Positions 10,141 to 20,481 of a stretch of DNA of 64,000 nucleotides are shown here, one piece after another. The stretch covers positions 66,702 through 130,701 of the forward strand of contig QZCP01000833.1 of assembly GCA_003956705.1 (NCBI GenBank), read 5' to 3'. Source of the DNA: Brevipalpus yothersi. Its lineage: Eukaryota; Arthropoda; Arachnida; Trombidiformes; Tenuipalpidae. Under the pieces are notes generated by a model. That model was not told the DNA's origin. It made no database searches and worked only from the letters and a program-made list of their open reading frames with translations. The translations under genes and the position numbers were made by a program. Position 1 is the stretch's first letter. The number at the start of each line of letters is the position of its first letter.

Positions 10141-10973
10141 AAGAAAGGTCGAGAATCCACAGCAAAAAATTGGATTCGAAATGTGAATTTTCTTCAATTG
10201 GCTTGGAAGAAAATTCGATTCGATTTTTTCACCTGTTTTCTTTTTGTATATATCACACTTTCATAGTAAATTGTACGGTTATCATACAGATTTTGCTTCG
10301 ATATTTTTTCTAATTAAATTTTTGATATGATGAATAGGCTTGGTAAACAAAATAGCAAAACTAATATCTTCCACTTATGGGGGGTGATTGATACCTATGT
10401 AGTTAGGAGTGTAAAAGTGTAGAAGTTTTTAAATTCCTCAAGATAAACTAATCAAGAGAGAGAAACTAATTTCGAGGACACACCGGGAACATATCTGTGC
10501 TCCTAATTACTTGTATGCATAGGAGAAAAATGATTTTCTTCGAAAAATCTGGAAAACGATTTTTTTCAGCAGTGTTCCACTGATCCAAGTTTTTTTAAAT
10601 ACTTTTAAATACTCTGATTTTTTCGAAACTATTAGCACCTCAAAAACCGGACTAAATTTTAATTTTCTTACATTTATCCAATTATTTTGAACTTAAAAAA
10701 AACTTTTCTGGCTTGCTACTTTTTTATGAATTATTAATCCAAAAACTCAAGCTCAGAATCTGGTCAATCAATTGATCAACATTGGGCTATCTAACTCCAT
10801 CTATTCATCATGATACGATACTTAATCATAATTGATAATATGAGTGATTTTTAGAATCCTCAGAAAATTCCTAAAAATCGTTCTTTTTTTGAAAAATTGT
10901 GATCAGAAAGTTCAGTGCTTTAAATTTATTTGGATAATTTTTCTAGCCTGGTAGCAGGTCCAAAATGAGCTAA
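10141..10973. other. Spacer between the tandem PSI-family genes
   Basis: 833 bp of AT-rich sequence without a gene-like frame. It presumably holds the 3' end of family member 1 and the promoter of member 2; no clear TATA box or poly(A) site could be fixed. Confidence 0.6.
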
Positions 10974-12926
10974 ATGATTCAAAATATTTGGCTCCAAACA
11001 TCTCTAGCTTTGTGTAACAGTCTATGGTCTTTATGTTATGAAGCGAAATTTATTGTCAACTTTAGTGATGCTGTGGCACGCATCGATCAAATTGAAAGGG
11101 CTCCTCTGATAGTTCACTTCGGCGATCGAGGTACCCTTGACGTTAGTTCATATGGTCGGCTGAACCCTCTGTTATTAAAATCCGTTATTCTGAGGCCATT
11201 CAATGGCTGGGCTTGGCTCTACAATTCGACTTTCACTAAGCTTGTCAAGCCAGACACTAGATTCAGTTTAGAACAAGATGGATATAATTCATCTGCTATT
11301 CAAGGGAAGCTCAAAAGTTCTAGTTATAATGAATTTGGGCCAATGACTAATCGTGGTTTTTATCAGCTCAGTAATAGTGGTAATTTTTTTGAATTGAAGA
11401 CTCATTTCATCAGAGGATCTAAATTGCCACAGAGACTTTTATTTTTTCAAGATATTGCCGAAGGGAATGAATGGAATTTCATTCAGATGTTCGAATGGGA
11501 GACGAACTTTTTCGCTTGCTTTGAAACGAGTAACAAAACATTGGTAGTTATACGATTCAAATCTGATATTGATTATGCTTATGATTATAAGAAATTGGGC
11601 ACATACATTTCGAGCTTCTTCTTTGATATTGGATCAGATCCTTCTGTATATTTTCTGCCCTCTTATCAAGAGCCTATTATGTATTTTTCTATGGATGGAA
11701 AGAATGGAAGCAAAGTTTATCATGCCTTAAAGCTTAAAAAAGCCATCGAAAAATCTGATGAAGGGTTCCAAAAGTGTGATAATGGGAATGGTCGATTTCC
11801 AGATAATTTTCTCAAGCTTCAGCCTTACATGTTAAATTTATCAAGAGAATTTTGGTCAGCTGATGAAACTGGTAAATGTGCAACTGAAATCTCAATTTTC
11901 AGATTTGATGAATTCTCTGCTTGCTTTCAACTTGGACCGGATGTTGAGGAATCTAGCATCGATACCTACATCGTTGGTCTCAATTTTGAGTCCAAAATAT
12001 TGGCATATATTGAAAAAGGCTATGATTTCAGGTGTGATCTCAGCAAATGTGGCACTTCTATGGCACCTTGTAAAAGGGAAAAAATTGAACTTCCCAAAGG
12101 AAAATTTAGTCCACCGTATTGGGATTTTGACACTTTTGCTCTGATCAGATGGTCAATCGAGCCTGAGGAAAGGAAACTATTCAGGCTTCTTGATTGTGAA
12201 TATTTCCAATCATGTTCAATTTGCATTCTCTATGGATCCTTTGGCTGCGAATGGGACTCATCAAGCTGTGTCAGGAAAAAAACCAACTCTTCCGGGATCG
12301 CATACAATATATGCTATTCGAATGTAACTGCTTACAAGAGAATAATTGAAAATGACCAAATTCTACTAACCATCAAGCTATCTCATCAACTTAATTCCAA
12401 AGCTGGAGAAGAGGCTTCCATTGAGTTTGCTGAAGAAATACATTCCAATGTCCGATATGATCGAGGTGTATACAAGATCAATCTAAAAAATTCAAATTCA
12501 AATTCTTCTGATGGAGCATTGATAATCAAGCGTGGGGCATACACAATGATCACCTCTCTCATAATTCTACCAGAACCTGAAAACGGGTTAACATTAATCA
12601 TCGCTTTGATTATCCTAGCAATCATCCTAATTGCTCTGATCGTTGGAGCTGTAGTACACATCAGGAGGCATGGCAAAGATGTAACTGATAAACCTAAAAG
12701 TTCGGATATGAGCCCTTCAAGTCCTGGATCTCTTGTAGAGGGAATATCACCCTCCTCAATCGCAGATCCTAGCACGCAAGCAGCTTCCAGAAGCAAAACT
12801 CCTTCCAGCCGACCATCAGCAGGGTCAAGAGTTGGTAGCACTGTGACTGGACCATTAAGTTCGGGTGTTGTCAAAGGAAATAGATTAAGAAAAGGCTCTG
12901 GAAATCTTTCAGATTTTGAACACTGA
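10974..12926 (+). CDS. PSI-domain type I membrane protein, family member 2 (intronless)
   Basis: A 650-residue tandem paralogue of the gene at 8281, in the same orientation and also intronless. It shares FIVNFSDAVARIDQIE near the N-terminus, MFEWETNFFACFE, LGTYISSFFFD, FLPSYQEPIMYFS, SDEGFQKCD, YWDFDTFALIRW and the PSI-like cluster FRLLDCEYFQSCSICILYG..CEWDSSSC (~403-450). A transmembrane helix (LTLIIALIILAIILIALIVG, ~538-560) is followed by a longer tail rich in Ser, Pro and Arg (SSDMSPSSPGS, SRSKTPSSRPSAGSR). That tail differs from the other two paralogues, so intracellular partners may differ. The start is the ATG at 10974. Several N-x-S/T sites fit a secreted, glycosylated ectodomain. Function is unknown; a surface receptor or adhesion role is inferred. 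Confidence 0.8.
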   Translation: MIQNIWLQTSLALCNSLWSLCYEAKFIVNFSDAVARIDQIERAPLIVHFGDRGTLDVSSYGRLNPLLLKSVILRPFNGWAWLYNSTFTKLVKPDTRFSLEQDGYNSSAIQGKLKSSSYNEFGPMTNRGFYQLSNSGNFFELKTHFIRGSKLPQRLLFFQDIAEGNEWNFIQMFEWETNFFACFETSNKTLVVIRFKSDIDYAYDYKKLGTYISSFFFDIGSDPSVYFLPSYQEPIMYFSMDGKNGSKVYHALKLKKAIEKSDEGFQKCDNGNGRFPDNFLKLQPYMLNLSREFWSADETGKCATEISIFRFDEFSACFQLGPDVEESSIDTYIVGLNFESKILAYIEKGYDFRCDLSKCGTSMAPCKREKIELPKGKFSPPYWDFDTFALIRWSIEPEERKLFRLLDCEYFQSCSICILYGSFGCEWDSSSCVRKKTNSSGIAYNICYSNVTAYKRIIENDQILLTIKLSHQLNSKAGEEASIEFAEEIHSNVRYDRGVYKINLKNSNSNSSDGALIIKRGAYTMITSLIILPEPENGLTLIIALIILAIILIALIVGAVVHIRRHGKDVTDKPKSSDMSPSSPGSLVEGISPSSIADPSTQAASRSKTPSSRPSAGSRVGSTVTGPLSSGVVKGNRLRKGSGNLSDFEH

Positions 12927-14079
12927 TATCATTTGAAAGAGGTGTTCTTTATCCAGAGACTATTGCTAATTCGTTGACGAACCGGGGTTCGGTGATTATC
13001 TTATTATGTAGTTTATTTTAACCCAATTTTGATGTTATCGCTCCAAACTATTGCATTTACTTTTTTCCCATGCTTTTAAATCATACTTTGAACAAAATTT
13101 CTAGACACAATTCCTTCTCTCCGGAACATTCGAGAGCTCCACTCATCGCAAGACATAACATTGACACTAGGAATTAGAATACAGTTTTTGCATTGAAAAT
13201 CTCTAAAGTAGTTACCTACCTACATCGGTACAGCTTACGAGGCCTTTGAAGATTTGGAAGGCTGCTCAGTTCATACGAGTTTTTGTATACAGCGAAGATC
13301 ATTTCTCCCTTTTATCAATTCGTCTGCCTGAACACAAGCTAATAGCCAATATAATATGCATAGAGAGTCACATCAAATGACGATATCTTCATCACCAGCA
13401 CAACAAATCTCTAATCTACTAGATTCAAAATAAATTCGCTCAACAGGTTCAGCAGCTTTAATACTCGATCTTTAAAGAAAAACAGCTCAAAATCACATCT
13501 TATTTTCTTGATGAGTGATGAATAAAAAAAAGTAAAGAATGGAGGACTCAAAGATAGAAAAATTGCCAAAAGCATTTACATATACATATACATGTACATA
13601 TGTAAATGTATTCAAATCAGAGGCTTGCCTTCAACGCACGTTTGTACGTTTGTATATCAGACTTTTTGAGGCGCTGATATCTTAGCTGAATCTTGAAAAT
13701 GCGATATTAGAACACAACGAGCAACGGTGCTATTGAGGGTCATAAAAGGGGCTGAGAATACATCATCATTCATCAATTGAGAATGATTCTGACTAGACCA
13801 CTATCTTTTCATCTAAGCAACACCCAAAGACTATTGGCTATCACATTAGAGACGATTTCCTCTTCGAGACTTCGACATGTGATCAGTATTCTCGAAAACA
13901 CGCACTGCTCGAGGCTGAGGAGCTAGTGATGATGATCAAAAGTATGATTACTTCAAATTTATGCAAATTTTTTCAGAAGGCAACGGAGTGAGTTTGGAAG
14001 TATAGCCTTTTAATGTTTGTAGGTGTAAAAATAAGATGAATTATCCAATTTAGGTTAGCAAGTAGCAGATTCCAGAATA
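12927..14079. other. Spacer between PSI-family gene 2 and the P450 array
   Basis: About 1.15 kb without an intact gene. It contains a P450 exon-1 remnant near 13560-13760 (listed separately) and a short TACATATACATATACATGTA-type palindromic run near 13577-13605. Confidence 0.6.
13560..13760 (-). pseudogene. Relic of a P450 first exon
   Basis: On the minus strand about 13690-13630 reads RIFKIQLRYQRLKKSDI, recognisably the end of the P450 first exon (compare VIKIQRRFQRFKKYNIKG in the intact genes). The adjoining plus-strand text (ATGGAGGACTCAAAGATAG.. TCAAATCAGAGG) closely resembles 16690-16760, another relic. No open frame survives. Confidence 0.55.
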
Positions 14080-15835
14080 TTATAGATCTTCAAGTAACTT
14101 AAACTCAAGAGGAATCAATCCAATAGGTTTGGTAAGTTCGGGGACAGTATTTCCAATTGGTAATGGATCAGGTGTACTATCGCAAAATGTCACTTTATAT
14201 TGTGAAACAATCTTAGCCATGAGACGACAAGCCGCAGCGGTGGCTAAATTCATCCCCAAACACGTCCGAGGTCCATATCCATATGGTAGGAAAGAGCATG
14301 AAGCAATTTTCAACCTAAGAGGATAAGATTTCATCAGTTAGGATAGCTTCATATTAGATCTTTGCTAAATTAATCACCTATTCTCATGATCAAATCGTGT
14401 AGGATCAAATTTCCATGGATCTTTCCAATATTTTGGCGAATGATGAATTCTCCAGATATCAGCCATTATGCATGTATGCTTTTCGATTACCATTCCATTG
14501 ATTACAGTGTCTCTGCTTGCCTCTCTAGACATAACTCCAATTCCTGGGGGATATATTCGTAGCGTTTCGAACCAAACCTTGTGGGAAGGAAAGAAAACAA
14601 TAGAGAAAAAATTCTGAATTGATATTTATGGAGCTCTAATAGGTAAGGTAGGTAGGAACTATTACCATCTCAACGTAAGGATGCTTGTAACCATCTTTTC
14701 TAACATGATGTCGCATTTTGTCCTGAATATCGGGATACTTGGCCAGCATATACAAACAATAGATGATACCGTTTGCAGTAGTTTCATAACCAGCTAGGAT
14801 CATGATCAAAATATTTCCTGAGATTTAGGGGAAAAAAATTTATTAAATTGAACTTATATGGTGTGCTATCCTGGTTTTCTAACCTAGCAGTTGATGTTCT
14901 GTGATATTTCCATTTTTCAGATGCTGTAGCATCGATTGTAAAATTACAGCATTCGATCCGATTCTTGCTTGAGTTGTGAGATGATCGTGGATTGTTTTCT
15001 TGAGATGTCTCATGACTATATCAATCATTTCACCACATGTTACATTTTCACTGATTATCTTCACTGGTAAACTCCAGAAAGGTAGATATTGCAATATTTT
15101 CACTACGCTTCTGTTAGAATAATCGAAAAAGGTGTCTACTATACGCATGAGTTGATCATCCGAATAGACATCCATAGTCATTCCGAGTGAAGTTTTCAGA
15201 ATGATATCGAAAGAGTAACAATTACATAGATAAATTATTTCGCGTTTGAACATTTCATGGGTTTTCGAAGGATTCAATTTTCTTAGAAATCGTTTCGCAC
15301 AATCATCAAGCATTTCAGATATTGGTGATGAATGAACCTTACTGGATGAGAGAATCGGCGAGACCGCTTTGCGAGGATTGCTCCAACTTTTCCCTGAAGT
15401 TTCTAAGGCAGAGTGCATTAGTGGATAAATCTGAACGTTCAAAAAAGGTCGTCTATCGAAAACTCTTGAATCGGAAAAAACTTGCTTGATCAAACTCAAA
15501 TCTTCTGTCACAATAGTTGAGCGATTCGGCGAATGGTAACAGAATGTTTCACCATACTGTTCAAACCAATCAGAGAAAATCTTATTTCTTGGCTTTGTTT
15601 CAAGCTCGAGTAGATTACCCAATAGGAAGTTTGGTGGAGGTCCTTAAGCGAAAAATATCGAAAAAGGTAAAGAAAACGAATAAAAATAGCAAACAAAAGA
15701 CTCACCTTTGATGTTGTACTTTTTGAAGCGTTGGAATCTTCGCTGAATCTTGATGACATAGTATAAAAACTCAAATAATAGAAAAAATGCTGTATACCAT
15801 GGCAGCATGGCCAAAATTTGAATAGAATTCATCAT
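14080..15835 (-). CDS. Cytochrome P450, clan-3 type, array copy A
   Basis: Five exons: 15706-15835, 14884-15642, 14666-14817, 14378-14577 and 14080-14314, giving 491 residues. Introns are 60-88 bp and splice in phase. A single N-terminal anchor (WYTAFFLLFEFLYYVIK) indicates a microsomal enzyme. Signatures: GPPPNFLLGN hinge, W..RKAVSP C-helix, I-helix AGYETT (~304), ETLR of the K-helix (351-354), DPTRF, and the heme loop PYGYGPRTCLG with ligand Cys432. The residue four before the last Gly-Arg unit is Tyr where most P450s have Phe. By family it is an NADPH-P450-reductase-dependent monooxygenase; xenobiotic metabolism is the usual role of expanded clan-3 genes, but the substrate is unknown. Start: ATG at 15835, with a second ATG directly after it. 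Confidence 0.9.
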
Positions 15836-15895
15836 CTTTTGAGCAGTGAGTGGAATGCTATCTTCTATTTGCCTCCAACTAAGCAGGAAGTTCTG

Positions 15896-16045
15896 CAAGG
15901 CTACTGAGAATTGGTTGCGATATCAACATTCCGGTTCCAGAACGACTAACTCCTCTAGCCAAGAGCGAGAATTTTTTCGATCTGTGTGAGTGGTTGACAT
16001 TTTTTCTTCAATTGCTAAGAAAAGTTTTATGATCTTATCTGTTGC
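15896..16045 (-). promoter_or_regulatory. Related 5' flank of P450 copy A
   Basis: This block, just upstream of the gene on the minus strand, is matched upstream of copies B, C and D and near 16915-17105. Shared parts read (plus strand) CTCTAGCCAAGAGCGAGAA, TTTCGATCT and, farthest from the gene, TTTTATGATCT; on the coding strand the last reads AGATCATAAAA, a candidate TATA-like element. The block is also similar simply because it was duplicated, so function is inferred from position and retention only. Confidence 0.45.
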
Positions 16046-16087
16046 TCAAGAAAGTGCAGTAAAAGTTGATGCTAAATATGTTAAAAT

Positions 16088-16530
16088 TTAAATATCACAG
16101 ATCTCCAAGCTTTTTGAATGCGAAGTTCTCCACACTTGATTACTTCTTACACTTGGAACTGGGAAAAATTGATTAGGAATGTTATCAAGATGTTCCTCAA
16201 GTACGCAAAGAGTGAATATGATACTGTTCAGGATGGTCTCAGTTCTACCCAATAGGATTGGTGAAATGTTACCCAATACCAAATGGTGATGGGAACTAAT
16301 AGAATATCAATCTTCAACCTCATATGCAATTAGATTCACCCAGAAATTTAGGTTCAGTGATGTTCTCATTCTTCAGATGCTATTAGGTTGACAAGGAAGT
16401 TTCCGAAATGAATGTGAAAGAAATGAGAGAAAAATCGGAAGTAGTATAAATAATGGGATAATCGTTAAACACCATAGCAATGGGCTCCAAGTTTGCATAA
16501 AATTCATCGCCATTTTACACTAATTCAGAA
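16088..16530 (-). pseudogene. P450 relic between copies A and B
   Basis: Read on the minus strand, three decayed pieces occur in gene order: a first-exon start (MNFMQTWSPLLWCL, about 16520-16440), the end of exon 2 (LKNENITEPKFLG, about 16390-16340) and an exon-3 piece (LLGRTETILNSIIFTLCVLE, about 16260-16190). The bulk of exon 2 is deleted, as are exons 4-5. The I-helix glycine and oxygen-binding motif are destroyed. Confidence 0.65.
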
Positions 16531-16739
16531 TTTTTTGGCTCGGTTATAACATTCTGGATGTTTTCTAAATTGATGGATGATTGGAGAAGAAACTTTGTCT
16601 ATTTGAATGGACTATGTGAAGGATTAAAAACGCCCAGGAACAGCATAGAACTACGGCTCATTTTTTTGATAGGCGATCGATGAACAAGAAAGATGATGGA
16701 GAACTCAAAGGTAGGGAAATTTTCAACCACATTTACTCA

Positions 16740-16860
16740 AATCAGAGGTCCACCTTTGATGGCTGCTTACATAGCATGCTTTTTGAGGTGGCCATATCTC
16801 ATCTGGATCTCAGAAATACGATGAAAGGACACAGGGAGCAACAAAGCCATCATCCTCATA
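16740..16860 (-). pseudogene. Further relic of a P450 first exon
   Basis: The minus strand reads about FHRISEIQMRYGHLKKHAM, aligning with the end of exon 1 of the intact genes (LYYVIKIQRRFQRFKKYNI). It is followed by a decayed exon/intron junction. It represents another dead copy, distinct from the relic at 16088-16530. Confidence 0.5.
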
Positions 16861-16914
16861 TTCCATTGATTCAGAGTTTTTTTGGTTGGACTCCAAGCTT
16901 CCAATTAGAGTAGT

Positions 16915-17105
16915 GAATTGGGTGCTGTTATCTACAATTTTCCGAACAATAGCTCCGAGTCTATTGAGGTTGTTCTTGAATTGGAATTCAGTTAAAGTTT
17001 TCATAGAATATCCCTTCTCCTAGTGCAAGAACGCTAATGTTTCGCGATCTATGTGACAACTTGTTCTCAAGTCATTGAGAGGAGAGTTTATTGATCTCAT
17101 GAACT
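16915..17105 (-). promoter_or_regulatory. Orphan copy of the P450 5' flank
   Basis: This sequence matches the 5' flanks of copies C and D (GAGGTTGTTCTTGAA..., CGATCTATGTGACAACTT, GAGTTTATTGATCTCATG). It is now followed only by relic exons, so it is the promoter remnant of a dead array member. Confidence 0.45.
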
Positions 17106-17159
17106 AATTAAAACGAACTAAAATATGGAAGCAACATGATTAGGAATATCAAAGAAATA

Positions 17160-18922
17160 TCAGAGCTTTTGGAATTCGATAGGAATCGATCCTCTCGGTC
17201 TGATTAGTTCCGGCACAACAGCTCCGATCGGCAGTGAATCTGGAGTATCATCAGAAAATCTGATTTGATAGAGAGACACAATTTCAGCCATTAAACGACA
17301 AGCCTCAGCAGTAGCTAAATTCATTCCCAAACATATTCGCTGGCCATATCCATAGGGCATATACGAGCATGGTACGATTTTTGATCTGTTGGGGAAGAAG
17401 AATGAATAATTGATCTACTCAGGAATGTTTGTCAATTGATTGGTATGAGATGATTTACCTGTTCTCACGGCTGAATCGAGTAGGATCAAATTTCCATGGA
17501 TCTTCCCAGTATTTTGGTGAATGATGGATTCTCCAGATATCAGCCATAACAGTAGTATATTTTTCGATTGGTATGCCATTGATAACAGCATCTTTGTTCG
17601 CCTCTCTAGACACCATACCAATGACTGGAGGATAAATTCTAAGTGTTTCGAGCCAAACCTGGTTGGTCGAAATCAAATGAAAGCACCTTTTACATCATCT
17701 CATGCTCATAATTTCTGTATATTAGATATACAGTATCGTATAGTTACCATTTCAACATAAGGATGTTTGTAGCCATCCTCTTTGACGTGATTTCTTACTT
17801 CCTCCTGGATTTCAGGATATTTAGCCAGCATATATAAAACATAGATCAGACCATTTGCAGTGGTTTCATATCCAGCCAATAGCATGAGCAGACCATTCCC
17901 TATTTCATGGTAAAAAAATACCCTCATGAATACCAAAAATGAATGATTAAGTAACATTTCACTAACCAAGTAGCTCATGTTCTGTGATGTTTCCAGCTTT
18001 CAAATGCTCTAACATCGATTGTAGAATGATAGCATTTGATCCACTTTCAGATCTATTAGCAAGATAGTCTCGAATAACTTTCTTCAGATGCCGTAAAATA
18101 ATATCAATCATTTTTCCACTTGTAATATATTCAGCCATCAATTTCATCGGAAAACTCAGAAAAGGTAGATATTGCACTACTTTTGTAGCGTCAACTTTAG
18201 CGTTTTCAAAAAACATATCCAATGCATAGATAAGTTCATTGTTATCTGAGTAGACATTCATATCGATTCCCAGCGAAGTTTTGAGAATAACGTCAAATGA
18301 ATATCGATTACATAGACATGTCACATCACGCTTGAATGGCTCATCGGTATCAGTTGGATTCAAATTAGCCAGGAATCGCTCAACACACTCATCAAGTACA
18401 TCAGAGATTAGTGATGAATGAACTTTACTAGATGACAAAATTGGTGAAACTGCTTTACGAGAATTGCTCCAACTTTTGCCTGAGGTTTCTAAGGCAGAGT
18501 GCATGAGAGGATAAATTTGAACATCCAAAAAAGGTCGCTTATCGAAAACTCTTGAATCGGAAAAAACTTGCTTTATTAAACTCAAATCTTCCGTCACAAT
18601 GGTCGAACGTATTGGCAAGTGAAAACAGAATGTTCCACCATACTGTTCAAACCAATCATCGAAAATTTCATATCTTGGCTTTGATTCAAGCTCGAATAGA
18701 TTACCCCATAGGAAGTGAGGTGGCGGTCCTTAGAAGAAAAATATTGGAAAAAAATTAAGAAAACAAATAAAAATAGCAAACAGAAGACTCACCTTTAATG
18801 TTGTACTTTTTGAAGCGTTGGAATCGTCTCTGAGTCTTGATAACATAGTATAAAAATGCAAATAATAGAAAAAATGCTGTATACCATGGCAGCATGGCCA
18901 AAATTTGAATAGAATTCATCAT
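17160..18922 (-). CDS. Cytochrome P450, clan-3 type, array copy B (mosaic)
   Basis: Exons 18793-18922, 17967-18728, 17748-17899, 17459-17658 and 17160-17385 give 489 residues with all phases preserved. Key motifs: anchor WYTAFFLLFAFLYYVIK, GPPPHFLWGN, AGYETT, ETLRIYPP, DPTRF and heme loop PYGYGQRICLG (Cys433). Exon 1, intron 1 and the stretch SLIKQVFSDSRVFD to ALETSGKSWSN match copies A/C. The remainder from SRKAVSP on, and exons 3-5, are nearly identical to copy E, as is the short FHLPIRSTIVTEDL. The gene therefore looks like a product of gene conversion or unequal crossing-over. A microsomal monooxygenase role is inferred from the family; the substrate is unknown. Confidence 0.9.
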
Positions 18923-18974
18923 CTTTTGAGCAGTGAGTGGAATGCTATCTGCTATTTGCCTCCAACTAAGCAGG

Positions 18975-19130
18975 TAGTTCTGCAAGGCTACTGAGAATCG
19001 GTTGCGACATCAACATACTAGTTTCCGAAGGATGTACACTGCTCTAGCCAAGAGCGAGAATGTTTTCGATCTATATCTATGACATTTTTTCTTAAATTGC
19101 TGAGGAGATTTTTATGATCTCATTTTTTGC
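18975..19130 (-). promoter_or_regulatory. Related 5' flank of P450 copy B
   Basis: Closely resembles the flank of copy A (GGCTACTGAGAAT..., CTCTAGCCAAGAGCGAGAA, TTTCGATCT, TTTTATGATCTCAT in plus-strand text). On the coding strand the distal element reads GAGATCATAAAA. Confidence 0.45.
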
Positions 19131-19470
19131 TCAAGAAAGTACAGTAAAAAAGATGCTGAAATATGATGGAAATATCACAGACCTCTAACAAGCTTTCTGA
19201 ATGCGAGGTCCTCCACACTTGATTGCCTCTTGCACCTGAGACTGGGAAAGATTGATGAGGAATTTTATCAAGATGTCCCACAAGTAAGTAGAGGGTGAAT
19301 ATGTTACTGTTTAGGATGGTCTCCATTCTACCCAACAGAATTGATGAATTGTTTCCCAATACCGAATGGTGATGGAAACTAATAGGATATCAGTCTTCAG
19401 CCTCATATGCAATCCAATTCACCTAGCAATTTACGTTCTTTGATGTTCCCATTCTTCAGATGCTATTGAG
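19120..19470 (-). pseudogene. P450 relic between copies B and C
   Basis: The minus strand carries an exon-2 end (LKNGNIKERKLLG, about 19455-19415) and an exon-3-like piece (SILLGRMETILNSNIFTLYL, about 19340-19270). It corresponds piece for piece to the relic at 16088-16400, so gene plus relic was probably duplicated as a unit. It is not functional. Confidence 0.65.
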
Positions 19471-20481
19471 TTGACAAGAAAGTTTCTGAGATGAATGTGA
19501 AAGAAACGGGGGAAAATTAGTTGATTAGTTAGTTAATTAGTGTTCTGAAAAATGATCTCAATTGGAAATATTCCGTTTTGTCATTTTTGTATAATTATTC
19601 TACGAAAATCACTCCAAAAAAGCATGAAAAAATGTGCCAATTTTCTCAAAATCTTGTAACATCGCTTCCGAAATTTGCCTAAAACTTCTCAGATCATCGA
19701 ATTTTTTCCTTTTTCATATGCGCAGAGATAATTTGCGACTTTCTATTTCTGGAAAAATTCTCGAATTCTATTCTCTTTAAAGCTTATGAGGCTATCTAGA
19801 ACTCGAAAAATCCCGCTTGTTTGAGTTACTCATAAAAGGATGCCAATCAAGTATAACAAACTTGTTTAGATTTAGTGGAAGGCAATAGAAAGATCCGTAT
19901 TGAGTTGTTCCTACTAGCAATATTGGAAAAAGGTTTCCATGAACTGAAGAAATTCACCATAATTTGATTGGACATTTGTTTTCATTTCCGAGGGATTTCT
20001 CTGTCCCTTTCTCATTGATAGCATTTCCGATGATGTCCTAAGCCTTGAGTTCAAATAAGTACCTAAATGGTAGATTTTTTTAAATCAGTTTGGAACAGTG
20101 TAGTAGTATCTTTTCCATTATTTTCCACTATTTTGATCTTTGTTGAAAAATTCGCCCACTTAGACCTTCGCTGTTCTAGTTTTAGCTACTTCAGACCCAA
20201 ACGAAAATGTTTTTAGCACCACGCAGGTTTCGAGAAGCGGTGAAGAATATTCTTTCATCTCAATTCTATTTTTTTCCCTGATTGCAATGCTACCAACTGA
20301 CATCCAGGACTGAGAGGCTCACAGTGAAGATCAATTTTGTCAAACTTTTTCCAACACTTGCATTTGCTCTAAAGACAGTGGTGAGAGTTAATAATGGTAG
20401 TCTCATGTGCTATATGAGAAGGGTTGAACAATATGGTAGGCCATACAACATGAAAGTAAACAAACAGCACACTTCAGATTA
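19471..20481. other. Spacer downstream of P450 copy C
   Basis: About 1 kb with no recognisable gene or P450 remnant; AT-rich, with a short TTAGT repeat run near 19518-19545. Confidence 0.55.

Noticed and set aside
12386..12874. 162-codon antisense frame inside PSI-family gene 2
   Set aside because: It is a shadow of a well-supported conserved gene with strong paralogues in the sense frame.
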